From Tremella fuciformis (lineage: Eukaryota > Basidiomycota > Tremellomycetes > Tremellales > Tremellaceae), in assembly GCA_032768795.1 (NCBI GenBank), contig CP136499.1, positions 186,001 to 250,000 on the forward strand: a DNA stretch of 64,000 bases, in the 5' to 3' direction. Position numbers and translations under genes: made by a program. How positions within the stretch are numbered: position 1 is the stretch's first letter; each line of letters starts with the position of its first letter. The notes under the pieces were generated by a model. It ran no database searches and had not been told where the DNA came from. It was given only the letters and a program-made list of their open reading frames with translations. This document shows positions 30,837 through 42,100 of this stretch, piece by piece.

Positions 30837-31926
30837 GGTTATGAGCCTGAATCGCATCCGATTCGCCTGCGGACAAGTGACATAATAGAGCTCGACGTGC
30901 TCTTTCACGAAGTATCCTCGGATCTCCGGTAGCTTCGGCGGTTCACCCGCAATCGCCTTCGCCAATTACACGGCTTCCGGCACACCTCCCTCCCTACCTA
31001 CCATCTCTGTCGCTTCACCTACAAGCGCCAGAACGACACGGCACCCTTTCAACAGCGCCAACTCACGTCTTACGGCCCCTGAAGAGTCCAGCACTCACAG
31101 AAGGCCGAGATAACGGACGTTTACAACTTGGACGATTTCTCGCGTTCTACCTGTCCGATCAGTCTCTCTGTTTTACACAGCACTCGTGATCACTGCGTCT
31201 ACCGTTCCTGCGAAGGATTTCGCAGTGCGGGGTGCTGTTCAAGAGATATCGATTTATCATTTCCGAGAAATTCAGAATTTGGAGTTGAGTCTTCCAACAC
31301 CAGAAATCCAATTTCTCGCCCATCGCTCCACCGATCTGTCCGCCGCTTCTCCACAATATAACGGCAACTACGGACTATATTTGAGCATCAGCAGAGCTCA
31401 ATTGGCCCACTCGTTCTTGAGTTATTGCCTCATTACTGCAATCGGATTTCCGATTTTACAACAATCACTCTATCGCTTTTGCCCTATCGCTGGGTGAAGT
31501 CAAGGCTTGCTGGGCTTGGCAGGTGAAGGCAAATCCTGGCCGGTTCAGGTTACATCAAGGGAGTTCGAGCAAATCCGGACTTGGCTCTGCAGAAAATTGA
31601 ATTTTGGGCCGATCCCCAGTCAATTGGAGCACCCAGGAGGTCGTACACCTTTCCGGTGGCCGCAGAATCCAGTGAAACCTGGTGGGCAGCCTCTGAGCCT
31701 CATAGGCAATTCAAGCTGCTCTCGCTTTCAGCTGAGTCTCTTTGAGAGTCTCATTCAAACTTTTGCGATTGCAGCTGACACTCGCATAATTAAAATTTCT
31801 CCTTCGCACACGGTATACCTCATACCGGCCTTCATTACCCCCGTCATTGCCAACTCAATCGGTGCAGCCGTTCTCGAGATATATTTATCGGCAGAATGGA
31901 GGAGAGCGAAATCAAAATCAAAATTG

Positions 31927-32078
31927 TGTCGGATGATATGAAGTGCATAAGACATGTTCCCTGCTCAGAGAGCAGGAAAAGCGACGCTATAGAGTTTCCT
32001 TATGTAATAGGAAAGGGCTAGAAGCGATGTTGCAGTGTGGCAGTGTGGCACAGATCAGGATTGCTCACAATTCCGACA
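31927..32078 (-). repeat. B5 3' LTR
   Basis: This 152-bp LTR is on the minus strand, of the TGTCGGAATTGTGAGCAATC...ATCCGACA subtype shared with B7. Confidence 0.93.
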
Positions 32079-33305
32079 CTCCCACTCAATCTGATCTTTG
32101 CTGAACTCCAAGTAGATCCCTCAACCTGTTGAATACCTCTGCTGGGAGCGCCTTGGTGAGGAGATCCGCCATGTTCTCAGCTGATGGGACATGTGACAGA
32201 GTCACTGTGTTGTCCTCCACCTTCTCCCTGACAAACTTGTGTCTCATGTCAATGTGCTTGGACTTGTCATGGTTGACTGGGTTCTTTGACAAGGCAATTG
32301 CTCCATTGTTGTCGTTTAGAATTGGCAGGGGCTCCTCCAGACCAAGCTGAAGATCACTGAGAAGTTGCCTGAGCCAAATGGCTTGCCTGGTCGCTTCAGA
32401 AGAGGCCATGAGCTCTGCTTCTGTGGTAGAAAGCGCCACTGTATTTTGCCGTCGACTTTTCCAGGCCACAATTCCACCATAGACCTTGAAGATATAGCCT
32501 GTAGTCGATCTTCTTGTGTCTAGATCGCCTCCCCAGTCTGCATCTGCATAGCCTAGGGCAATTCTGGTTGAATTCTCTTTGTTGAAGGTCAAACAAAGGT
32601 CTGTGGTGCCTCTGATGTACCGAAGTAGATGTTTGGCCGCTTTCCAGTGCTCTGTGTTGTATTTGGATATGTATCTTGATAGCAGAGAAGCTGGAAAAGC
32701 GAGATCCGGTCTTGTAATTGTTGAGGCATAAAGAATGGCTCCCACTGCTTGGGCATATGGGTAATGCTTTGCCTCTTCAAACTCGGTATCTGTGGCTGGA
32801 ACAGGGCGAAAACTGGCAGGCAGAGGAGTTCTGGCTGGGTTGCAGTCACTCATACCAAACCGGTCCAAAATTGACTCCAAATAATGTTCTTGACTCATAA
32901 ACAGCTTGTTCTGTGTCCGATCTCGATGAATATTGAAGCCTAGGAAATAGGAAACCGGCCCTGAGTCCTTGCACTCAAATTCTGAGTTGAGAGCGATTTT
33001 GAAAGCGTCCAAATACTTTCTGTTGTTGCAAGCAATCAACTGATCATCCACATGAACTGAGAGCATGAGGAAATTGCCATTTTCGAATTTGTAGTAAAGG
33101 CAGGGGTCTGCAGAGGTTGGTTTGAGGCCTTGAGACCGAAGCCAATTGTCCAGAGCTTTGTTGAAGCATCTAGGAGACTGCTTGAGACCATAAAGCGATT
33201 TTCTGAGTCGCAAAACTTTGCCCGCAGGAATGTTGGAGCCTTCTGGTGGTTCCATATATATTTCCTCTTCCAAATCGCCATTGAGGAAGGCTGCAATGAT
33301 GTCTA

Positions 33306-33455
33306 TGTCGGAATTGTGAGCAATCCTGATCTCTGCCACACTGCCACACTGCCACATCGCTTCTACTCCTTCCCCTGAAATGTTTCAGAGTTGTAGCATC
33401 GCTTTTCCTGCTCTCTGAGCAACAGATGTCTCTATGCACTTCATATCATCCGACA
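33306..33455 (+). repeat. B3 5' LTR
   Basis: This 150-bp LTR is followed immediately by GGTTATGAGCCTGAATCG, the initiator-tRNA anticodon-arm primer site. Confidence 0.93.
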
Positions 33456-34505
33456 GGTTATGAGCCTGAATCGCATCCGATTCGCCTGCCGACAAGTGAC
33501 CCAATAGAGCTCGACGTGCTTTTTCACGAGGTATCCTCGGATCTTTGGTAGCCTCAGCGGTTCACCCGCAATTGCCTTCGCCAATTACACGGCTTCCGGC
33601 TTCTGGCAACCTATCTACCATCTCTGTCGCTTCACCTACAAACGCCAGAACGACACAGCACTCTATCTACAGTGCAAGCACACGTCTTACGGCCCCTGAA
33701 GAGTCCAGCACTCACAGAAGGCCGAAATAACGGACGTTCACAACTTCAACGATTTCTCGCGATCTAGCCACCCGATCGATCTCTTCGTTTTACACGGCAC
33801 CGTCTGTTGTTGCATCCATCGTCACGGTAAAGCACAGCCCGGCAGCTAGTATCGTTCCCGAGATATCGAATTATCATTTTTGGCAAACTGCAAATTTGGT
33901 GTTGAGTCTTCCAACACCAGGAAATCGATTTCTCGCCCATTACTCCACCGATCCGCCTGCCGTTCCTACACAACATAAAGGCTACTACAGGCTATATTCC
34001 AGCACCGGCAGAGCACAATCGACCGACTCGTTCTCGAGTAATTCCATCATTCCTGAAATCGGATTTCCGATTTCTCAACAACATCGCTTCTGCCCTATCG
34101 CTGGGCGAAATCGCGGCCTGCTGGGCTTGGCAGGTGAAGGCAAACGTCCTGGCCGGTCTAGGTTACACCGAGGGAGTTCAAGCAAATCCGGACTTGGCTC
34201 TGCAGAAGTCAATTCTAGGCCAATCCCTAGCGTTGCTGGAGCACCCAGGAGGTCGTACACCGTTCCGGTGGCCGCAGAATCCAGTGAAACCTGGTGGGCA
34301 GCCTCTGAGCCTCTGGCAGTTCAAGCTGCTCTCGCTTTCAGCTGAGTCTCTTTGAGAGTCTCATTCAAACTTTTGCGATTGCAGCTGACACTCGCATATT
34401 TAAAATTTCTCCTTCCCACACAATATACCTCCTACCGGTCCACCTTACCCCTCTCAACGGCAACCCAATCGGTGCGGCCGTTCTCGAGATATAATTATTG
34501 GCAGA

Positions 34506-37500
34506 ATGGAGGAGAGCGAAATCAAAATCAAAGTTGTTACTTTGAAAGGCAGCGATAATTATCCTCAATGGGAATCGCATATCGCCACCACTCTTATGGG
34601 CAAGGGCTTGCTTGCCTGTATCAGAATCGAACCTGTTTCGCCAATTTCAGCTGCAGAGCAGCTCAAATTCGATAAGGCCTTTTCCATCATCTTTCAGTCG
34701 CTCTCTGAGACCGTCCAAGCCGCCCTGCCAGCCTCAGTCAAAGATTGGACATCACCCTCTCCAAAATCGCTCTGGGAGGAATTGAAGCGGCAGCATTCTG
34801 CTTCTACTGGTGCCAGGCAAGCCGCTTTATTCCAATCGCTTGCCAGGGCCGAAATTATCGATGGGGAGGACCCAATGCCAACCTTGGCTGCACAGCAGAG
34901 CGCCCACACCCAGCTCAACAGCTCTGGCGAAATTATTTCCGATAAAATCCTTGCTTTCTGCATGACTCTTGCTCTCCCTGAGTCATATGCGACCACAAAG
35001 CAGAATCTATGGATGCGACAGCCCCTCAGCTCTGCAGAGGTCAAATCGGCAGTGCAGGCTGAATATGAGAGGCGGAAAAATTCGGAATCGGCCACCGCTT
35101 TAGCTGCAGCAAGGAGACCGGCATTCAAGCCAAATCGACCCAGAGATACATCAAAATATTGCGACCATCATCAAATTCATGGCCACAGCAATGCAGAGTG
35201 CAGAAATCAGCAAAATCGGAATATATCAGCACAAAGAATTCAGCCCAAGGCCGAAATCGCATCGCTCAGTGTTCCCATTGATACCGACATTGGGCCAGCA
35301 TCCGCTTTCCATGCCACAGCGACCGCATCAGCCTACCATGCAAAATGCGACCGCTATGAATTTATTATCGATTCTGGTGCAACACATCACATGTGTAATG
35401 ATGCTCAAATGCTGTCGGATCTCAAACCGGCTCAGAAAATGCAAGTCCGGTTTGGCAATTCAGCCCATTTGCCTTGCAACATGACTGGCACTCTCTACCT
35501 TGCCGGGATCGCTTTTCCAGGTTGTCTATATATTCCTGGGCTAGATCGGAACCTCATTTCGGTCTCTGCAACACCACAAGGCCTAGAATGGAAATTTGCA
35601 GCCGGAAATGCAAAACTATGCGACATCAAGTCTGGAGAGCATGTCATTACAGCTCCCAAGCGATCCGGCTTGTACATCTACCAGGAGGCAAGCGCATCAG
35701 CCAATATCGCTTCTGCAGCTGATTTGCAAGACATTCATGAGCGACTTGGCCATTTAAATATATCCGGTGTGCTCAGAGTGATCAGAAGTGGGAGAATGGG
35801 CGATATCGAAATTTCAGCTTCAGATGCAAAGTCTTTCCAGTGCCAGAGCTGCATTTTAGGCAAGACCGGCCGCCTCCCATCATTGCCAAGCGATATCAGA
35901 GCATCTACACCGCTTGAGATTGTTCACATTGATTTGTGGGGTCCAGCCAGAGTGCCATCTCTCAATGGTGCTCGATATTTCTTGACTTGTTATGACGACT
36001 TTACAAGGAAATCGCATTTGTATTTCCTCAAACAAAAGTCAGGAGCATTTGAAGCGATTCAGCAATATATCGCTTTGGTTGAACGCCAGCTATCCACCAA
36101 AGTCAAAACAATCAGATCCGACAATGGTGGAGAATTCTCTTCAAATCAGTGGAAACAATTTATGAAGGATCACGGAATTCAGCATATTCAAGTCCCACCT
36201 GATGCGCACACTCAGAATGGGCGAGTTGAGCGATTGCACCTCACAATATTGAATGGGGTTAGAACTGTGCTTGTTCATTCCGGTCTACCTCACAGTCTAT
36301 GGGCTGAAGCAGCAAATTATATAGCCTACACTCGAAATCGCACACCCTGTGGTCCAAAGCAGGAAATACCAGAGGACAAATGGCAAAATCGAAATTGCCA
36401 GCTTGAACACCTTCAACCATTTGGCTGCAAAGCATTTTTCCGATATCGCACAGAGAAAAATAAGCTTGCACCAAGGTACCAAGAGGGGATCCTTGTGGGG
36501 TATCAGGAAGCAACCAACAATTACCGGATCTATTCAAAAGAGACCGGCAGCATCACAATCAGCCGGGATGTTATCTTTGCAAACACTGAATTCAATTCAG
36601 AGCGAAATGAAATTCCGGAATTGGAACTCAAGGGTTCACAGCCTCAAATCAAGTCCGATAAATCTGTCCTCTTGCAGGAAGATTGTCTACAGGAGCCTCT
36701 ACCGCCTCCAAAACAGGGAATGCTGGAAGTTGAGCGGTTCTTTCAAAACTTGGCAAATGAGCAAAAAGTTGCCAATCAAAATTTACAAATTCCAAATTTG
36801 ATTGAAAGAGATCATCATCGCCAGATTGCTGCAGAACGCCGCGCTTCTGCTGCTCCACCGTTACCGCAGCAAGGGGGGCATAATGGCGAGAATTCAAGCG
36901 ACTCAGACTCATCAGATGAGCTGAATTTGCGAGATGATGAGGAATTTGAGGGAGCAAACATTGCTTGTGCTTTACTTGCAACCAATATACCACAAACATA
37001 CTTGCAAGCGCGCAATTCTGGCGAGTGGGAGCACTGGAAGTCAAGCATGGATTCAGAGCTTGCCAAGATGGACAAATATCGAGTTTGGGAGGTTGTTGAC
37101 CGCTCAAATCAAAGAGTCCTCAAAGGCAAATGGGTCTACACTCGCAAAATCAATGGTGAAACCGGCCAGCCTTCAACCTACAAGGCCAGATTTGTTGCCA
37201 AGGGCTATTCTCAAATTGAAGGACTTGATTTCAACGAGTTATTTGCCTCTGTTGCGCATAAAGACACCATCAGAGTCTTCCTGGCCTTGGTCAATCATTT
37301 CAACATGGAGTGTGACCAAGTAGACATCATTGCTGCTTTCCTCAATGGCGATTTAGAGGAGGAGATATATATGGAACCACCAGAGGGCTCCAATATTCCT
37401 GCAGGCAAAATTTTGCGACTCAGAAAATCGCTTTATGGCCTCAAGCAGTCTCCGAGATGCTTCAACAAAGCTCTAGATACTTGGCTTCGGTCCCAAGGCC

Positions 37501-38540
37501 TCAAACCGACTTCAGCAGACCCCTGCCTCTACTACAAATTCGAAAATGGCAATTTCCTCATGCTCTCAGTTCATGTGGATGATCAGTTGATTGCTTGCAA
37601 CAACAGGAAATATTTGGACGCTTTCAAAATTGCTCTGAATGCGGAATTTGAGTGCAAGGACTCAGGACCAGTCTCCTACTTCCTGGGATTCAATATACAT
37701 CGAGATCGGACTCAGAACAAGCTGTTCATGTCACAGGAGCATTACTTGGAGTCGATTTTGGACCGGTTTGGTATGAGTGACTGCAATCCAGCCAGAACTC
37801 CTCTGCCTACCAATTTTCGCCCTATTCCAGCCACAGATACCGAGTATGAGGAGGCAAAGCATTACCCATATGCCCAAGCAGTGGGAGCAATTCTTTATGC
37901 CTCAACAATCACAAGACCGGATCTCGCTTTCCCAGCTTCCTTGCTATCAAGATATATCAGCAAATATAATACAGAGCACTGGAAAGCGGCCAAACATTTA
38001 CTTCGGTACATCAGAGGCACCACAGACCTTTGTTTGACCTTCAACAAAGATAACTCCAACAGAATTGCTCTGGGATATGCAGATGCAGACTGGGGAGGCG
38101 ATCTAGACACAAGGAGATCGACTACAGGCTATATCTTCAAGGTCTATGGTGGCATAGTTGCCTGGAAGAGTCGGCGGCAAAATACAGTGGCGCTTTCCAC
38201 CACAGAAGCAGAGCTTATGGCCTCTTCTGAAGCAACCAGGCAAGCCATTTGGCTCAGGCAACTTCTCAGTGATCTTCAGCTTGGTCTGGAGGAGCCCCTG
38301 CCAATCCTAAACGACAACAATGGAGCAATTGCTTTGTCAAAGAACCCAGTGAACCATGACAAGTCAAAGCACATTGATATGAGACACAAGTTTGTCAGGG
38401 AGAAGGTGGAGGACAACACAGTGACTCTATCACATGTTCCATCAGCTGAGAACATGGCGGATCTCCTCACCAAATCGCTTCCAGCAGAGGTATTCAACAG
38501 GCTGAGGGATCTACTTGGAGTGCAGCAAAGATCAGATTGA
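34506..38540 (+). CDS. Copia-B Gag-Pol polyprotein of B3, intact, 1,344 aa
   Basis: This is a full copia polyprotein with the same domain order as B1. Gag runs from MEESEIKIKVV, with knuckle YCDHHQIHGHSNAEC, protease FIIDSGATHHMC and pre-integrase DIHERLGHLN. Integrase has HIDLWGP, IRSDNGGEF and NGRVERLH. RT has LSVHVDDQLIA, and RNase H has DADWGGD and LNDNNGAIALS. The differences from B1 are spread through the linker (GANIACALLATNIPQ) and the protease-integrase spacer, as expected for a distinct subfamily under purifying selection. No disruptions are seen. Confidence 0.95.
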   Translation: MEESEIKIKVVTLKGSDNYPQWESHIATTLMGKGLLACIRIEPVSPISAAEQLKFDKAFSIIFQSLSETVQAALPASVKDWTSPSPKSLWEELKRQHSASTGARQAALFQSLARAEIIDGEDPMPTLAAQQSAHTQLNSSGEIISDKILAFCMTLALPESYATTKQNLWMRQPLSSAEVKSAVQAEYERRKNSESATALAAARRPAFKPNRPRDTSKYCDHHQIHGHSNAECRNQQNRNISAQRIQPKAEIASLSVPIDTDIGPASAFHATATASAYHAKCDRYEFIIDSGATHHMCNDAQMLSDLKPAQKMQVRFGNSAHLPCNMTGTLYLAGIAFPGCLYIPGLDRNLISVSATPQGLEWKFAAGNAKLCDIKSGEHVITAPKRSGLYIYQEASASANIASAADLQDIHERLGHLNISGVLRVIRSGRMGDIEISASDAKSFQCQSCILGKTGRLPSLPSDIRASTPLEIVHIDLWGPARVPSLNGARYFLTCYDDFTRKSHLYFLKQKSGAFEAIQQYIALVERQLSTKVKTIRSDNGGEFSSNQWKQFMKDHGIQHIQVPPDAHTQNGRVERLHLTILNGVRTVLVHSGLPHSLWAEAANYIAYTRNRTPCGPKQEIPEDKWQNRNCQLEHLQPFGCKAFFRYRTEKNKLAPRYQEGILVGYQEATNNYRIYSKETGSITISRDVIFANTEFNSERNEIPELELKGSQPQIKSDKSVLLQEDCLQEPLPPPKQGMLEVERFFQNLANEQKVANQNLQIPNLIERDHHRQIAAERRASAAPPLPQQGGHNGENSSDSDSSDELNLRDDEEFEGANIACALLATNIPQTYLQARNSGEWEHWKSSMDSELAKMDKYRVWEVVDRSNQRVLKGKWVYTRKINGETGQPSTYKARFVAKGYSQIEGLDFNELFASVAHKDTIRVFLALVNHFNMECDQVDIIAAFLNGDLEEEIYMEPPEGSNIPAGKILRLRKSLYGLKQSPRCFNKALDTWLRSQGLKPTSADPCLYYKFENGNFLMLSVHVDDQLIACNNRKYLDAFKIALNAEFECKDSGPVSYFLGFNIHRDRTQNKLFMSQEHYLESILDRFGMSDCNPARTPLPTNFRPIPATDTEYEEAKHYPYAQAVGAILYASTITRPDLAFPASLLSRYISKYNTEHWKAAKHLLRYIRGTTDLCLTFNKDNSNRIALGYADADWGGDLDTRRSTTGYIFKVYGGIVAWKSRRQNTVALSTTEAELMASSEATRQAIWLRQLLSDLQLGLEEPLPILNDNNGAIALSKNPVNHDKSKHIDMRHKFVREKVEDNTVTLSHVPSAENMADLLTKSLPAEVFNRLRDLLGVQQRSD

Positions 38541-38547
38541 GTGGGAG

Positions 38548-38697
38548 TGTCGGAATTGTGAGCAATCCTGATCTCTGCCACACTGCCACACTGCCACATC
38601 GCTTCTACTCCTTCCCCTGAAATGTTTCAGAGTTGTAGCATCGCTTTTCCTGCTCTCTGAGCAACAGATGTCTCTATGCACTTCATATCATCCGACA
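38548..38697 (+). repeat. B3 3' LTR
   Basis: It is identical by eye to the 5' LTR. It is preceded by the purine-rich GAGTGGGAG. Confidence 0.93.
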
Positions 38698-38977
38698 GTC
38701 TACTTGGTCACACTCCATGTTGAAGTGATTGACCAAGGCCAGGAAGACTCTGATGGTGTCCTTGTGCGCAACAGAGGCAAATAACTCGTTGAAATCGAGT
38801 CCTTCAATTTGTGAATAGCCCTTGGCAACAAATCTGGCCTTGTAGGTTGAAGGTTTACCGGTTTCACCATCGATCTTTCTGGTGTAGACCCATTTTCCTT
38901 TGAGGACTCTTTGATTTGAGCGATCCACAACCGCCCAAACTCGATATTTGTCCATTTTGGCAAGCTCAGAATCCATG

Positions 38978-39130
38978 TGTCGGATGGATAAGAAATGCAT
39001 AGAGACAGTTCCCTGCTCACAGAGCAGGAAAAGCGAAGCTACAAGAGTTTTCTTATGTAATAGGAAAGGTATAAAGCGATGTGGCAGTGTGGCAGTGTGG
39101 CACAGATCAGTATTGCTCACAATTCTGACA
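38978..39130 (-). repeat. B4 3' LTR
   Basis: This 153-bp minus-strand LTR has the same sequence as the B1 LTRs. Confidence 0.93.
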
Positions 39131-39137
39131 CTCCCAC

Positions 39138-42100
39138 TCAATCTGATCTTTGCTGAACTCCAAGTAACTCCCTCAGCCTGTTGAATACCTCTGCTGGGAG
39201 CGCCTTGGTGAGGAGATCTGCCATGTTCTCAGCTGATGGGACATGTGATAGGGTCACTGTGTTGTCCTCCACCTTCTCCCTGACAAATTTGTGTCTCATG
39301 TCAATGTGCTTTGACTTGTCATGGTTGACTGGGTTCTTTGACAAGGCAATTGCTCCATTGTTGTCGTTTAGAATTGGCAATGGCTGTTCCAATTCAAGCT
39401 GGAGATCACTGAGAAGTTGCCTGAGCCAAATGGCTTGCCTGGTTGCTTCAGAAGAGGCCATGAGCTCTGCTTCTGTGGTAGAAAGCGCCACTGTATTTTG
39501 TCGCCGACTTTTCCAGGCCACAACTCCACCATAGACTTTGAAGATGTAGCCTGTGGTTGATCTCCTGGTGTCTAGATCGCCTCCCCAGTCTGCATCTGCA
39601 TAGCCCAGAGCAATTCTGTTTGAGTTCTCTTTGTTGAAGGTCAAACAAAGGTCTGTGGTGCCTCTGATATACCGAAGCAGATGTTTGGCCGCTTTCCAGT
39701 GCTCTGTGTTGTACTTGGAAATATATCTTGACAGCAGAGAGGCTGGAAAGGCAAGATCCGGTCTTGTGATTGTTGAGGCATAGAGAATGGCTCCCACTGC
39801 TTGGGCATATGGGTAATGCTTTGCCTCCTCAAACTCGGTATCTGTGGCTGGAATGGGGCGAAAATTGGTAGGCAGAGGAGTTCTGGCTGGGTTGCAGTCA
39901 CTCATACCAAACCGGTCCAAAATTGACTCCAAATAATGTTCTTGACTCATGAACAGCTTGTTTTGAGTCCGATCTCGATGAATATTGAAGCCTAGGAAAT
40001 AGGAAACCGGCCCTGAGTCCTTACACTCAAATTCTGAGTTGAGAGCGCTTTTGAAAGCGTCCAAATACTTTCTGTTGTTGCAAGCAATCAACTGATCATC
40101 CACATGAACTGAGAGCATGAGGAAATTGCCATTTTCGAATTTGTAGTAAAGGCAGGGGTCTGCAGAGGTTGGTTTGAGGCCTTGAGACCGGAGCCAATGA
40201 TCTAGAGCTTTGTTGAAACATCTAGGAGACTGCTTGAGACCATAGAGCGATTTTCTGAGTCGCAAAACTTTGCCCGCAGGAATGTTGGAGCCTTCTGGTG
40301 GTTCCATATATATTTCCTCTTCCAAATCGCCATTGAGGAAGGCTGCAATGATGTCTACTTGGTCACACTCCATGTTGAAGTGATTGACCAAGGCCAGGAA
40401 GACTCTGATGGTGTCCTTGTGCGCAACAGAGGCAAATAACTCGTTGAAATCGAGACCTTCAATTTGTGAATAGCCCTTGGCAACAAATCTGGCCTTGTAG
40501 GTTGAAGGTTTACCGGTTTCACCATCGATCTTTCTGGTGTAGACCCATTTTCCTTTGAGGACTCTTTGATTTGAGCGATCCACAACCGCCCAAACTCGAT
40601 ATTTGTCCATTTTGGCAAGCTCAGAATCCATGCTGGATTTCCAGTGCTCCCACTCGCCAGAATTGCGCGCTTGCAAGTATGTTTGCGGTATATTTGTTGC
40701 AAGCATAGCACAGGCAACATTTGCAGCTTGAATTTCGTTCTCAAATTCCTCATCATCTCGCAAATTCAGCTCATCTGATGAGTCTGAGTCGCTTGAATTA
40801 TCGCCATTATGCCCCCCTTGCTGCGGTATCGGTGGTGCAGCAGAAGCGCGGCGTTCTGCAGCAATTTGGCGATGATGATCTCTTTCAATGATATTTGGAA
40901 TTTGTAAATTTTGATTGGCGACTTTTTGCTCATTTGCCAAATTTTGAAAGAACCGCTCTACCTCCTGCATTCCCTGTGTCGGTGGCGGTAGAGGCTCCTG
41001 CAGACTATCTTCCTGCAAAAGGACAGATTTATCGGACTCGATTTGAGGCTGTAAACCCTTAAGTTCCAATTCCGGAATTTCAATTTGCTCTGAATTGATT
41101 TCTGTGTTTGCAAAAATAACATCCCGGCTGATTGTGATGCTGCCGGTCACCTTGGAATATATCCGGTAATTGTTGGTGGCCTCTTGATACCCCACAAGAA
41201 TCCCCTCTTGATATCTTGGAGCCAGCTTGTTTTTCTCTGTATGATTTCGGAAAAATGCTTTGCAGCCAAATGGTTGAAGGTGTGTAATTTGGCAATTTCG
41301 ATTTTGCCACTTGTCTTCGGGTATTTCCTGCTTTGGACCACAGGGTGTACGATTCCGAGTGTAGGCTATATAATTTGCCGCCTCAGCCCATAGATTCTGA
41401 GGTAATCCGGAATGAACAAGGACTGTTCTGACCCCATTGAGAATTGTAAGATGCAATCGCTCAACCCGCCCATTTTGAGTGTGCGCATCTGGTGGGACTT
41501 GAATATGCTGAATTCCGTGATTCCTTATGAATTGTTTCCACTCATTAGAGGAGAATTCACCACCATTGTCAGATCTGATTGTCTTGACTTTGGTGGATAG
41601 CTGTCTTTCAACTAGAGCAATATATTGCTGAATCGCCTCAAATGCGCCAGACTTTTGCTTCAGAAAATAGAGATGGGCTTTTCTGGTGAAATCATCATAA
41701 CAAGTGAGGAAATATCGAGCTCCATTTGCAGAGGCCACTCTGGCAGGCCCCCATAAATCAATGTGGACGATCTCAAGCGGTGTAGATGCTCTGATATCGC
41801 TTGGCAAAGATGGAAGCCGGCCGGTTTTGCCCAGAATGCAGCTTTGGCACTGGAATGACTTTGCATCTGAAGCTGAAATTTCGATATCGCCCATTCTTCC
41901 ACTCCTGATGACTCTCATGACTGCAGATATATTCAAATGGCCAAGTCGCTCATGGATGTCTTGTAAATCAGCTGCAGAAGCAATATTTGCTGATGCGCTT
42001 GCCTCCTGGTATATATAGAGGCCGGATCGCTTTGGGGCTTTGAGAAAAGTATTTCCGGTGCTGATTTGGCACAAGGTTGCATTTCCGGCCGCAAATCTCC

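Larger units (their letters stand above)
33306..38697 (+). mobile_element. Complete copia-B element B3 (5,392 bp)
   Basis: The 150-bp LTRs (33306-33455, 38548-38697) appear identical. A perfect GTCTA duplication (33301-33305, 38698-38702), primer site at 33456 and intact 1,344-aa polyprotein frame are present. It lies in the RT region of B5 in opposite orientation. Its LTR subtype (TGAAATGTTTCAGAG, AGCAACAGATGTC) differs from B1/B4 and from B5/B7, so it belongs to a separate subfamily. Confidence 0.95.
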